In this document: in pieces, positions 17,118-25,591 of the stretch
Numbering within the stretch: the stretch's first letter is position 1
Layout of the letters: each line of letters starts with the position of its first letter
DNA from: Oscillospiraceae bacterium
GTDB taxonomy: Bacteria > Bacillota > Clostridia > Oscillospirales > Ruminococcaceae
NCBI GenBank assembly: GCA_017481565.1
Contig: JAFUOZ010000014.1
Span: 53,659-117,658 of the forward strand
Reading direction: 5' to 3'
Length of the DNA: 64,000 nucleotides
Notes under the pieces: model-generated
The model's input: the letters and a program-made list of their open reading frames with translations, nothing else
Told to the model about the DNA's origin: nothing
Database searches by the model: none
Program-made: the position numbers and the translations under genes

Positions 17118-19334
17118 TCATTCCGTTTCCGCAATATCGGCTATATTCTCAGCTATAAATTTCTGAGCCTTGGGGGTATATACAACAGATGTATAGGGTG
17201 TGCCTGCTTTGCCTACCTTTGATATTTTTATAATTCCTATGCTCTCCGATTTAAAGGTGGTGTCCTTGAAGGAATGACCCTTGCTGTCGGTGCTTTCACA
17301 GAGATATTCTTCTCTTACAAGCCAGTCGCCTATAATAGTACGTACAGGCTTGGTTTTTATATTCATTTCTGTGATGCTTATTAGCATATCGCACAGCTGA
17401 GTAAGGGAGCAGGCTTCCTCTGAGGGAACAAAGGCGGATATTTTATCCGCTATTGCATGAACAGGCTTTTCCATTGCGGAGCGGTCGCTGTTGGTTATAC
17501 GTACAGCGCCGCCTGTGGTCTTTATATGCTCGGTGATTATTTTTAAGAACTGATCACCGTATTTTTCAAGCTTCTTTGAGCCTATACCGGATACGTCAAG
17601 CATTTCGTTTCTGCTCTGCGGCAGCTTTGCGCACATATCACGGATAGTAACGTCACTGAAAATAACATAGGCAGGAACCTTTTCTCTTGCGGCAAGCTCG
17701 CTGCGGAGCGATTTCAGCTTTGAAAGCAGCTGTGGACTGATATTATATTCCTCTGCTTCCGATTTCTTGACGCGGGCAGGCTTTTTCGCCTTGGGCATAT
17801 TTATTTCCAGCTGTTCCTCGCCCTTAAGTACAGCTGCCGCTTTTGCCGTAAGCTTAAGCACAGGATATTCATCGCCCTCACGGCGTATATGTCCGTTTGA
17901 TATAAGATTATTTATGATTATCCGTATCCTGTCCTCTGAGGAATCCTTCATGATGCCATATGTGGAAAGGCTGTCAAGACCAAGCGAAAGCAGCTTTTCC
18001 GAGTGTGAGCCTTTCAGCGTATCAACTACCATTTTTACGCCGTAGCGCTGATTCATTCGTGCTATGCAGGAAAGTATTTTCTGTGCGTCAACGGTAACAT
18101 CTGTTTTTTCCGAACCGCTTATGCAGAAGGAGCAGTTTCCGCAGAATTCATCGGAATGTTCTCCGAAATATCTTAAGATATATTTTCTGAGACAGCCTGT
18201 TCCCGAACAATAATCCATCATTGCGCCAAGACGCTTCATATCACGGTTTATCAGTATACGCTTTGTAGTCTCGTCGGCATCGCTTTCCTCGCTGCTTTTT
18301 TCGATAAGGAACTTATTCAGCTGATAATCCTGACCGCTGTAAAGCAGAGTACATTCGGCAGGGCTTCCGTCTCGTCCTGCACGGCCTGCTTCCTGATAAT
18401 AGCTTTCCATATCCTTCGGCATATTGTAGTGGATAACAAAGGAAACGTTTGATTTATCGATACCCATTCCGAAAGCGTTTGTTGCAACGATTATCTGTAT
18501 GCGGTCATATATGAAATCGTCCTGTGTGCTGCTGCGCAGTTCATCGGGCATTCCTGCATGATAGGCTGCTGCGGATATACCGTCGGAGCAGAGTTTTTCG
18601 GCGATCATCTCAACATTTTTTCTGGTGGAGCAGTATACTATGCCGCTTTTTCCTTCATATCCGTCAACAAGCTTTTTAAGTGAGGTGTATCGGTCACCAT
18701 CGCTTATAACTCCGAAATAAAGATTTGATCGGTCAAAGCCTGTTATTACTGTAAAGGGATCGTTAAGCTTAAGTATAGATGATATATCGTCACGGACACG
18801 CTGTGTAGCTGTTGCGGTAAAGGCGGATATAACGGGACGGTAGGGGAGGGAGTCCGCAAAGGAAACTATATTCATATAGCTGGGACGGAAATCCTGTCCC
18901 CACTGAGAGATACAGTGTGCCTCGTCAACTGCTATCATGGATATATTTATATCTGCGGCAAGAGAAGCAAAGCCCTCTGTATCAAGACGCTCGGGGGCAA
19001 CATATATTATCTTGTACATTCCGCGGCGTATATTTGAAAGGACCTGTCTCTGCTGAGGAAGGGTAAGTGAGCTGTTAAGATACGCCGCTCTTACGCCTGC
19101 CTGGGTAAGAGAATTTACCTGATCCGCCATAAGCGATATAAGAGGGGATATTACTATCGTTATCCCCGTCATAAGCAATGCAGGTACCTGAAAGCATACG
19201 GATTTTCCTGCGCCTGTGGGCATTACTCCGAGAACGTCTTTACCCGAAAGGATATTGTCTATAAGCTCCTCCTGTGCGGGACGGAATTTGTCATATCCGT
19301 AAACGCTTTTCAGTATCTGATATTTATCAGCCAT
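17118..19334 (-). CDS. recQ: ATP-dependent DNA helicase RecQ
   Basis: The 738-residue protein has the RecQ helicase motifs FRPAQEELIDNIL, MPTGAGKSVCFQVPAL (Walker A), DEAHCISQWGQDFRPSY, TATATQRVRDDI and QEAGRAGRDG. A zinc-binding region follows (CRKY-type cysteines around CSGTGCLRKYILRYFGE...CGNCSFC), then a winged-helix RQC domain and an HRDC domain (SELAAREKVPAYVIFSD, VSGIGSKKLEKYG). About 110 more residues lie after HRDC and resemble another winged-helix-like segment. RecQ unwinds DNA at stalled forks and in recombination. It overlaps the Nudix gene by 8 bases and is the last gene of that operon. Confidence 0.95.
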   Translation of the reverse strand: MADKYQILKSVYGYDKFRPAQEELIDNILSGKDVLGVMPTGAGKSVCFQVPALLMTGITIVISPLISLMADQVNSLTQAGVRAAYLNSSLTLPQQRQVLSNIRRGMYKIIYVAPERLDTEGFASLAADINISMIAVDEAHCISQWGQDFRPSYMNIVSFADSLPYRPVISAFTATATQRVRDDISSILKLNDPFTVITGFDRSNLYFGVISDGDRYTSLKKLVDGYEGKSGIVYCSTRKNVEMIAEKLCSDGISAAAYHAGMPDELRSSTQDDFIYDRIQIIVATNAFGMGIDKSNVSFVIHYNMPKDMESYYQEAGRAGRDGSPAECTLLYSGQDYQLNKFLIEKSSEESDADETTKRILINRDMKRLGAMMDYCSGTGCLRKYILRYFGEHSDEFCGNCSFCISGSEKTDVTVDAQKILSCIARMNQRYGVKMVVDTLKGSHSEKLLSLGLDSLSTYGIMKDSSEDRIRIIINNLISNGHIRREGDEYPVLKLTAKAAAVLKGEEQLEINMPKAKKPARVKKSEAEEYNISPQLLSKLKSLRSELAAREKVPAYVIFSDVTIRDMCAKLPQSRNEMLDVSGIGSKKLEKYGDQFLKIITEHIKTTGGAVRITNSDRSAMEKPVHAIADKISAFVPSEEACSLTQLCDMLISITEMNIKTKPVRTIIGDWLVREEYLCESTDSKGHSFKDTTFKSESIGIIKISKVGKAGTPYTSVVYTPKAQKFIAENIADIAETE

Positions 19335-19911
19335 TTTTTATTTTGCCTCCGATCATATTACCGAGAAGATAAAGTTCTTTTTTGTTTATGCAGTACCGTT
19401 TATCTCCATTTTCCGCATGGGACAGAACCGTTTTATATTCCTGCCATTTTACCGAAGCTATCTCCGATTCCTGCAGTGAGAGGCTGTCTGTAAAGGTTTG
19501 TTTTTTATCAGGCGGTATACGGAGGATATAGACAATGCTGTATTCATTGTTTATAAAGGGTTCGCTGTGAAATATTCTGTCTGAAAAGCTGTTTATATAT
19601 CCTGCGGTCTCAAGGTCGTTTTTATCAGCGGTTACACCAAGCTCCTCATATAGCTCACGGAGTGCGGATTCCGCAAAGCCGCAGCCTGCAGGGATATGTC
19701 CTGCAGATGATGTATCATAGCAGTCGGGGAAGGAATCCTTATGGGGACTTCTTTTCTGCAGTAAAAGCTCCGTGCCGCATACTATCCACAGATGAGCGGT
19801 GCGGTGGCGTATTCCCTTGCGGTGAGCATCGGCACGGGAGACGGTCTCTCCGGTAGGCTCGCCTTTTTCATCACATACATCGAGAAATTCTTTATCATAC
19901 ATATTATTCAT
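19327..19911 (-). CDS. Nudix hydrolase, isopentenyl-diphosphate-isomerase-like
   Basis: The 194-residue protein has an Idi/YfcD-type N-terminus (FLDVCDEKGEPTGETVSR, HRTAHLWIV) and a Nudix box, G71 to G92 (AGHIPAGCGFAESALRELYEELG). The catalytic REL..EE core (85-90) is intact, while the first box glutamate is Cys77, a position that varies in this subgroup. Such proteins hydrolyse nucleoside diphosphate derivatives; the substrate is unknown. The gene overlaps the transporter upstream by 8 bases and recQ downstream by 8 bases. Confidence 0.88.
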   Translation of the reverse strand: MNNMYDKEFLDVCDEKGEPTGETVSRADAHRKGIRHRTAHLWIVCGTELLLQKRSPHKDSFPDCYDTSSAGHIPAGCGFAESALRELYEELGVTADKNDLETAGYINSFSDRIFHSEPFINNEYSIVYILRIPPDKKQTFTDSLSLQESEIASVKWQEYKTVLSHAENGDKRYCINKKELYLLGNMIGGKIKNG

Positions 19912-20842
19912 TATTATCAGCTTCCTTATTTTTACGGTTTACAATATATATTCCTGCGCATACAAAGGCAAGAGCGGCAATACCCTTTAATGAAAATGCA
20001 CTGCCGCTTTCATTCAGCAGAAATGCGGAAAGTATCACTCCGAAAACAGGGTTCATAAATCCGAATACGGTCACTCTTGAAACAGGATTATATTTCAGAA
20101 GCTCAGACCATATTGAATAAGCCGCAGCTGAAATAAATCCTAAATAAATAAGCATCAGAACAGCCTTTGTATCGGGCAGAGAAAAGCTTCCGCCCAGAAC
20201 AAGTCCCGAAACAGCCATGACTATTCCGCCGAATAAAAACTGCCAGCCGCTTAAAAGCAGCGGATTATCGTCCTTGCTGAAACGCTTTAAAAATACCGAG
20301 GAACAGGCGTATGCGATAGTTGAAATAAGTATAAAGCCCTCGCCCTCCAAGGTAAAGGACATATCCAGACCGTCTCCCAGATTTATAAGAACAACGCCGA
20401 TAAAGCCTACTATACAGCCGATTATTTTTGCGGCTGTGAATTTTTCCATTCGGAATATTAGGCAGGTTATAAGGATAGATACAAAAACATTTGCTCCCTC
20501 AATGACCGATGCCTTTACGCCGCTTGTATTTGAAAGCCCTATGTAAAAGAAAAAATACTGCATTATAGTCTGAAAAAAGCTCAGTGAGACTATATGGGCA
20601 GCCGTTTTTTTCGTTTTCGGGATAAGGGGTTTACGGCTTATGATACTGCATATAATTATTGCCATTATTCCTGCAATGGTAAAGCGGACACCTGCAAAAA
20701 GTATCTTTGAGGCGGAATCATCGCCTACCATGCACCAGTCATAGCCTAATTTTATGCATGGAAATGCACTTCCCCACAGCAGACAGCATATCATTGCCAT
20801 AAGGATAACAACGGGGGTTTTTGTCATAGTATTGTTTTTCAT
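19904..20842 (-). CDS. EamA/DMT-family transporter
   Basis: The 312-residue membrane protein has ten predicted helices in two EamA repeats. The first contains CLLWGSAFPCIKLGY and the second IAYACSSVFLKRFSK, with a characteristic GFIGVVLINLGDG between them. Drug/metabolite transporters of this type export amino acids, nucleosides or related solutes; the substrate cannot be read. It heads an operon with the Nudix gene and recQ. Confidence 0.9.
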   Translation of the reverse strand: MKNNTMTKTPVVILMAMICCLLWGSAFPCIKLGYDWCMVGDDSASKILFAGVRFTIAGIMAIIICSIISRKPLIPKTKKTAAHIVSLSFFQTIMQYFFFYIGLSNTSGVKASVIEGANVFVSILITCLIFRMEKFTAAKIIGCIVGFIGVVLINLGDGLDMSFTLEGEGFILISTIAYACSSVFLKRFSKDDNPLLLSGWQFLFGGIVMAVSGLVLGGSFSLPDTKAVLMLIYLGFISAAAYSIWSELLKYNPVSRVTVFGFMNPVFGVILSAFLLNESGSAFSLKGIAALAFVCAGIYIVNRKNKEADNNE

Positions 20843-20881
20843 AGCTTTTTCTCTTTTCCTTTTTTATTATCATATTTTATC

Positions 20882-20910
20882 AGTATATCATATATACGGA
20901 AAATTTTCAA
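20882..20910 (-). promoter_or_regulatory. Promoter of the EamA-Nudix-recQ operon
   Basis: TTGAAA (20910-20905) and TATACT (20887-20882), spacer 17. Confidence 0.7.
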
Positions 20911-20952
20911 GGGTGGGGGAGCTTTTTGTATCGTTAATATTTACAGAAATAA

Positions 20953-20995
20953 AAAAATCCGCCGTACAACAAACTGTACGGCGGACAAAAATTAT
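20953..20995. terminator. Terminator after the BtuF-like gene
   Basis: TCCGCCGTACA pairs with TGTACGGCGGA-type arms around an ACAAACT loop, flanked by A and T tracts. It ends the minus-strand substrate-binding protein gene. Confidence 0.88.
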
Positions 20996-21010
20996 GCTGT
21001 GATAAAAAGC

Positions 21011-22063
21011 TTATTCACCGAAAACCTCGGGATAAACTGTGGCAGCGATCTCTCTTATGCCCTTTACCACATGGTGAGAGGGACGGCTTACATTATTTGC
21101 ATTTACCTGATAGACCTGATCGTTCTTTACGGCTGAAAGGGAGTCCCAGCCTGCACGCTGTTTGATCTCGTTGTAGTCATATCCTTCATACTGAACGGTT
21201 GTGAGGATAACATCGGGGTCAGCGGCAATTACGGATTCCTCGGAATTGCTGAGCCAGCCTTCTTCCGCCGCATAGATATTTTCCGCACCTATAATATTCA
21301 GAATATCATTTATATAGGTATTGTTACCGCAGGAATAAAGATAGGGAGCGGCACCTATCTCAACGTAAACAGATTTCTTTTCGGTAATTGCGGCAGCCTT
21401 TTCGCTTATTTCGGCAACACAGCTTTCAATATCCGAAATAAGCTCCTCGCCCTTTTCCTCTGTATTGGTGCAGGCGGCAAGAAAGCGGATATCCTCTTTG
21501 ACAGCGTCAATGGAATCGGAGGAGGGAACATAGAGGATAGTTATTCCTGCTGCTTTAAGGTCTGCATAGGGATCGCTTTCGCCCATGGTGGATATGCTGT
21601 TTACGATAATTGCATCAGGGGACATTTCCGCAAGCTGCTCGGTGCTCAGATTATAAAAATCCAGCGTGCATACAGACGGGTCAATTCCCTCTGCATCTGC
21701 GGAATAGAGGTCTGCTGCGATTATCTTATCGCCCATGCCAAGTCCGATAAGTATTTCTGTTACCGACGGACCGCCTGAAATAATGGTGTTGAATTCGCCC
21801 TTTATCTCAACGGTGCCGCCTTCTCTGTCGGGGACAGTCTTTACTCCGCTGTCGGAGACGGTTGTTTCTGCCGATTCGGTTTCAGCAGCTGTTGTCTCGG
21901 CAGAGGTCGTTTCATCGGCTGATGTATCGGCGGTTGATGTTTCTGCGACGGTTGTTTCCGATGTTGTTTCGGCGGTGGTTTCCGTCTGTCCGCAGGCTGC
22001 AAGAGAAATAGAAAGGGCTGCGGAGATTAAAAGTGCAATAAGCTTTTTGTTGTTGTTCTTCAT
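21011..22063 (-). CDS. ABC transporter substrate-binding lipoprotein, BtuF-like
   Basis: The 350-residue protein has a signal peptide with lipobox LAAC (lipidated Cys24), a Thr/Glu/Ala/Ser-rich linker to about residue 72 and a periplasmic-binding fold of the cobalamin/iron-siderophore type (IISGGPSVTEILIGLGMGDKIIAADLYS, SPDAIIVNS, PDVILTTVQYEGYDY). The family delivers vitamin B12 or ferric siderophores to an ABC importer. A cobalamin riboswitch upstream (22417-22628) argues for a corrinoid. No permease or ATPase gene is adjacent, so the partner must be encoded elsewhere. Confidence 0.88.
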   Translation of the reverse strand: MKNNNKKLIALLISAALSISLAACGQTETTAETTSETTVAETSTADTSADETTSAETTAAETESAETTVSDSGVKTVPDREGGTVEIKGEFNTIISGGPSVTEILIGLGMGDKIIAADLYSADAEGIDPSVCTLDFYNLSTEQLAEMSPDAIIVNSISTMGESDPYADLKAAGITILYVPSSDSIDAVKEDIRFLAACTNTEEKGEELISDIESCVAEISEKAAAITEKKSVYVEIGAAPYLYSCGNNTYINDILNIIGAENIYAAEEGWLSNSEESVIAADPDVILTTVQYEGYDYNEIKQRAGWDSLSAVKNDQVYQVNANNVSRPSHHVVKGIREIAATVYPEVFGE

Positions 22064-22096
22064 TTTTAATTTTCCTTTCGATAGCTGAAATTCTCA

Positions 22097-22124
22097 GTTT
22101 ATGATAATGCGCATTATCATAAAC
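22097..22124. promoter_or_regulatory. 28-bp perfect palindrome before the BtuF-like gene
   Basis: Arms GTTTATGATAATGC and GCATTATCATAAAC are perfectly complementary with no loop. The core TGATAAT-GCGC-ATTATCA resembles half sites of a Fur box but with a wider gap. It lies 34 bases before the start codon, directly after a hairpin with a T tract, so it could be an operator or an extra RNA hairpin. Confidence 0.6.
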
Positions 22125-22156
22125 AAAAAGCTGTACAGGATAGTCACCCATACAGC
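22125..22156 (-). terminator. Hairpin with T tract upstream of the BtuF-like gene
   Basis: GCTGTA (22156-22151) pairs with TACAGC (22135-22130), with additional GG/CC pairing inside, followed on the minus strand by TTTTTG. It could be the expression platform of the cobalamin riboswitch, although 260 bases separate it from the aptamer. Confidence 0.5.
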
Positions 22157-22177
22157 ATTAATACTTTTTAAAGTATT

Positions 22178-22269
22178 AGGGAACCGCTGATTAAATCGAT
22201 TATCGCCCCTCTCACTAACGGATTTTCGAGCGGCGTAATCGATGCCTTCGGCTTTAATCAGCATTTCCC
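22178..22269 (+). repeat. Dispersed palindromic element, copy 1
   Basis: GGGAACCGCTGATTAAA at the left end and TTTAATCAGCATTTCCC at the right end form a terminal inverted repeat (15 of 17 match). Inside, CGATTA..GCC pairs with GGCGTAATCG around the conserved ACGGATTTTCGAG. It lies between the cobalamin riboswitch and the BtuF-like gene. Confidence 0.85.
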
Positions 22270-22416
22270 GGATAATTCTTTCAGCCACAGCAAACAAGAC
22301 CCTCGGAAAAATATGCTTCCGAAAGCCGTATCACTGCACCTGCTGAATCATCTGTACACTGCAGAGTTCAGAGCACTGCCAATGAATAAATATATGTATA
22401 TCCATTGTTGCAGAAT

Positions 22417-22628
22417 GGTACAGGCAGGTATTCCGACTTTGCACAGTAAATATAAATTTACTTACGGACGTCTTCCCGATCTCTCAGTGACATTATTGTC
22501 CGTCTCCCGTCACGAAGCATCTGACGGGCGGAAGCATTACGGCGGCAGGACCGTGCAGGGTGCATTATAAAATGTACCGTACTCATCGCTTTTTCAGGCG
22601 TTGAGCTTGACTTCCCTGACTCTGTACC
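22417..22628 (-). ncRNA. Cobalamin riboswitch
   Basis: The closing stem is GGTACAG (22628-22622) with CTGTACC (22423-22417). Conserved parts are GCACGGTCCTGCCGCCGTAATG-like sequence near 22530-22555, corresponding to the ACGGTCCCGCCGCTGTAA core, and AGTCGGAATACCTGCC near 22419-22435, corresponding to the AGTCAGGATACCTGCC end of the B12 element. It points toward the BtuF-like gene on the same strand, with a dispersed repeat and a hairpin in between. Confidence 0.85.
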
Positions 22629-22689
22629 GGGGGATAATTCCCCGTGCTTATATTTTGTTTTACGTATACGCAAATGAAATTATACAACA

Positions 22690-23228
22690 TATATATGAAC
22701 TTGTCAAGGGTAAAAAATGACAAAAAAATACGGTATCAGGCAGAACAGATACCGTAAGATCAGATAAGATCAGTGAATAAATTATTAAAACTCGCCAAGG
22801 AAAATATTCCATGGAAGGGATAGGTGGACGCCGCCCTCCGAATAAGGACAGCTTTTGACTTGTTTTTCATATGAAAAACTTTATACAGCAGAATACTATT
22901 TTTTCATATTCTGCATTGACACATTCAGATAGCTGAGTTTTGTCAGATACATGATGTGGTATTCGCATAGTATATTCCTTTTTTGCGGGAGCGCCGTCTC
23001 TGCCGACGCTCCTACAGAAAGAGGAAAAAGGAGAGAAAAAGAAGAAATCAAAAATGATTTATAAACATTGGTTATTTCTTTAATACAATTAACATTATAA
23101 ACAGTTTATGTGTTGATTTTATGAAAATGAAGAGAAAACAAGGAAAAAAATACGGGAGAGAGTTCCGCACTTTTCTGTGAAATTTACATCAGCGTAAAGC
23201 AGTGTACACATATATGCATTATAATAAT
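22690..23228. other. Gene-free interval with several hairpins
   Basis: No convincing gene is seen. Hairpins include a terminator-like TACGGTATC...GATACCGTA followed by TTTTTTT on the minus strand (about 22728-22762), CCAaGGAA...TTCCaTGG (22797-22816), a perfect GTTTTTCATATGAAAAAC palindrome (near 22862-22879), GCAGAATA...TATTCTGC (near 22888-22914) and GGAGCG...CGCTCC (near 22988-23012). This could be a structured RNA on the minus strand; I could not assign it to a known class. Confidence 0.4.
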
Positions 23229-23250
23229 TAAGGAAACGCTGATTTAAGCC
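23229..23250 (+). repeat. Fragment of the dispersed element, left end only
   Basis: TAAGGAAACGCTGATTTAAGCC matches the left end of the dispersed palindrome. No right end follows; the regulator gene with its GGAGGTG ribosome site begins at once. Confidence 0.6.
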
Positions 23251-23273
23251 GTTATTTATCGGAGGTGGGCATA

Positions 23274-24089
23274 ATGCATGCAGCGATAATATCTGATGAT
23301 GATACCTTTGCAAACAGAATATCAGAGATACTCAAGCTGTATTCGCTGGGAGAAATAAAAAAAGTGTATAACTCTGCTGAAAAAGCAATAAAATTCTGTC
23401 GTGATGATAAAATAAGGTGCTTTTTTACGGATATTACAGCAGATACAGGCTTTGATTATATAGATCGTCTGCATAATACGGTCAGCGGCTCCGCTGTGAT
23501 ATTCTATGCGGAAAGCAGTGAGCAGTGCTTTAATGCAATGGATAACGGTGCGGATTATTGCATAACTGCTCCGATCACCGTGAATAAGGTCATTCACGGT
23601 GTTGAAATAGCTTCGCTTCTGCTGAAATGTACTCATAAACATGTGAAAATAAGTACATTCGGCAATTTTGAGGTATATGTAAACGGAAATATCCTGAAAT
23701 TCGGAAACGCAAAGGCAAAGGAGCTGCTGGCGCTTTGTGTGGATATGAAGGGTGAAGCGGTTTCAATGGAAAAGGCGGTTTCGTATCTCTGGGAGAACAG
23801 AACCTATGATGATAATACCAAAAAGCTTTACCGCAAGGCTGTGATATATCTGAGGGATATTTTTGAAGCAAATGATCTGCACGGTTTTTTTGAAACGGGC
23901 AGAGGGTTCTGCCGTATAAATCCCGAGGCTGCATACTGCGATTACTACGCATATCTGGAGCAGGATGAAAGAGTTATATTTACAGGTGAATATATGGCTC
24001 AATACAGCTGGGCAGAGGAAACGGCAGCTATGCTTTATTTCATGCAGTCGGAAAAAAAGCGGGCAGTACCGCTTGATATTATTTGGTGA
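23274..24089 (+). CDS. Response-regulator-like protein with SARP-type winged helix
   Basis: I start at ATG 23274 because GGAGGTG lies just upstream and overlaps an alternative GTG at 23265. Of 271 residues, 1-115 form a receiver-like domain with acidic pocket S7-D8-D9-D10 and likely phospho-acceptor D53 (FTDIT). The normally invariant lysine is replaced by Ala99 (CITAPIT), and the beta-4 Ser/Thr is also not obvious, so switching by phosphorylation is doubtful. Residues about 125-235 are an OmpR/SARP-type winged helix (ISTFGNFEVYVNG, YRKAVIYLRDIF). No histidine kinase gene is adjacent. It is probably a transcription regulator with a ligand- or protein-driven receiver. Confidence 0.8.
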   Translation: MHAAIISDDDTFANRISEILKLYSLGEIKKVYNSAEKAIKFCRDDKIRCFFTDITADTGFDYIDRLHNTVSGSAVIFYAESSEQCFNAMDNGADYCITAPITVNKVIHGVEIASLLLKCTHKHVKISTFGNFEVYVNGNILKFGNAKAKELLALCVDMKGEAVSMEKAVSYLWENRTYDDNTKKLYRKAVIYLRDIFEANDLHGFFETGRGFCRINPEAAYCDYYAYLEQDERVIFTGEYMAQYSWAEETAAMLYFMQSEKKRAVPLDIIW

Positions 24090-24137
24090 AATGTGGTATA
24101 ATAAGCATATTCATGATTATCGAAAGGAAGATAAAAA

Positions 24138-25298
24138 ATGTTACCCACAATCAGATTATATGATGAGGACAGCCATTTATATTCATTCAGTGCGGAAATT
24201 ATTTCCTGTGAAAAGGCTGAAAATGCGTATATGGTCATACTTGACCGAACAGCGTTTTTTCCGGAGGGCGGCGGTCAGCCTGCCGATACGGGATATATCG
24301 GAAATGCAAGGGTATCGGACGTTCAGATAAAGGACGGTATCATCACTCATTATACGGATATACCGCTTGTTGCAGGCGAAAAAGCGGAATGTACTCTTGA
24401 CAGTGAAAAGCGTTTCCGCCGTATGCAGAATCATTCGGGAGAGCATATCGTTTCGGGACTGATACATAAAATCTTCGGCTTCAATAATGTAGGCTTTCAC
24501 ATGGGCAGCGAGGACGTTACCATTGATATTGACGGTGTTCTTACACGTCAGGACCTTGACAGGATAGAGGCTGAAGCAAACAGGATAGTTTATGAAAATG
24601 TGTCTGTACGTGCGGAATATCCCGACAGTGATACTCTTCAAGGGCTTGAATACAGAAGCAAGCTGGAGCTTACAGAAAATGTAAGGATAGTGACTGTCGA
24701 GGGCTGTGATGTATGTGCCTGCTGTGCGCCTCATGTAAACAGAACAGGGGAAATAGGCATAATAAAGCTGCTTGATTTTATCAGCTACAAGGGCGGCGTC
24801 CGCATACATATGCTCTGCGGCAGGGACGCTCTGGAGGATTATCATAAAAGATATATGAGTATTGCTGAAATATCCGCAGGTCTATCCGCAAAGCAGTCAC
24901 AGGTGACAGAGGCGGTCGAGCGTGTGAAAAATGAGCTTGCCGCCGAAAAGCAGGCAGCTGTTCAGCTTAAAAAGCAGATAATAGAGCTGAAAATCGCTCT
25001 TTTAAAGCCCTGTGAGGGAAATATGGTCATATTTGAAGCGGATATGGATATGCTCAATCTCCGTTTGCTTGTAAACAGGGCGGTTGAAATGTGTACGGGA
25101 GTATGCGCCGCTTTTTCGGGTGATGATGAAAAGGGTTATAATTATATTATTGCAGGAAAAAATATTCCTCTGAAAGAGCGTTCAAGGGAGATAAACTCCG
25201 CTCTGAACGGCAGAGGCGGCGGAAAGGACGATATGATACAGGGCAGTGTTAAGGCAAGTGAGCAGGATATCCGACGTTATTTTCAGGATTTTTCCTGA
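24138..25298 (+). CDS. AlaX-type alanyl-tRNA editing protein
   Basis: The 386-residue protein matches the AlaX long form: a second-additional domain opening FFPEGGGQPADTG, zinc ligands H99 and H103 (NHSGEH), a cysteine/histidine cluster CDVCACCAPH that completes the metal site, and a DHHA1-like C-terminus with GGRGGGKDDMIQGSV-like sequence (residues 355-372). These enzymes hydrolyse Ser-tRNA(Ala) and Gly-tRNA(Ala) in trans. A coiled segment at about 260-290 joins the domains. A ribosome site GAAAGGAAG precedes ATG. It stands between the regulator and tRNA-Leu. Confidence 0.92.
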   Translation: MLPTIRLYDEDSHLYSFSAEIISCEKAENAYMVILDRTAFFPEGGGQPADTGYIGNARVSDVQIKDGIITHYTDIPLVAGEKAECTLDSEKRFRRMQNHSGEHIVSGLIHKIFGFNNVGFHMGSEDVTIDIDGVLTRQDLDRIEAEANRIVYENVSVRAEYPDSDTLQGLEYRSKLELTENVRIVTVEGCDVCACCAPHVNRTGEIGIIKLLDFISYKGGVRIHMLCGRDALEDYHKRYMSIAEISAGLSAKQSQVTEAVERVKNELAAEKQAAVQLKKQIIELKIALLKPCEGNMVIFEADMDMLNLRLLVNRAVEMCTGVCAAFSGDDEKGYNYIIAGKNIPLKERSREINSALNGRGGGKDDMIQGSVKASEQDIRRYFQDFS

Positions 25299-25334
25299 TT
25301 TTACAAAAAAATCTGATTTTTTTCAAAAAAAGTA

Positions 25335-25363
25335 TTGACAAACAGGAAAATCTATGATATAAT
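25335..25363 (+). promoter_or_regulatory. Promoter of tRNA-Leu
   Basis: Perfect TTGACA (25335-25340) and TATAAT (25358-25363) with a 17-base spacer, about 45 bases before the tRNA. Confidence 0.9.
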
Positions 25364-25409
25364 TTATTACGTTGCTTAAGGGTGTTGCTTTGGGCAGCGT
25401 GATAAATAT

Positions 25410-25493
25410 GCGGCAGTGCTGGAATAGGCAGACAGGCACGTTTGAGGTGCGTGTGTCTTCGACGTATGGGTTCAAGTCCCATTTGCCGCACCA
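25410..25493 (+). tRNA. tRNA-Leu (anticodon GAG), CCA encoded
   Basis: Acceptor GCGGCAG pairs with TTGCCGC (one G-T). The anticodon stem CACGT/GCGTG encloses loop TTGAGGT with anticodon GAG. A long variable arm (GTC-TTC-GAC) marks a class II tRNA, and the T arm is ATGGG-TTCAAGT-CCCAT. The 3' CCA is in the DNA. Confidence 0.95.
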
Positions 25494-25495
25494 GA

Positions 25496-25530
25496 TCCAC
25501 AGGTTTTATGACCTGTGGATTTTTTTGTTT
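25496..25530 (+). terminator. Terminator of tRNA-Leu
   Basis: ATCCACAGGT pairs with ACCTGTGGAT around a short loop, followed by TTTTTTTG. Confidence 0.9.
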
Positions 25531-25591
25531 TGGTGATATGTAATGTGATAAAGTCTGCACCTTGACGCTGATTTGCGGCAAGGTGCAGACT

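Noticed and set aside
22690..23010. 6S RNA or SRP RNA in the gene-free interval
   Set aside because: I looked for the SRP GGAAGCAGCC motif and for a single long 6S-type hairpin and found neither.
25410..25493. tRNA-Leu as an integration site for a mobile element
   Set aside because: No integrase and no duplicated tRNA 3' end were seen in the following sequence.
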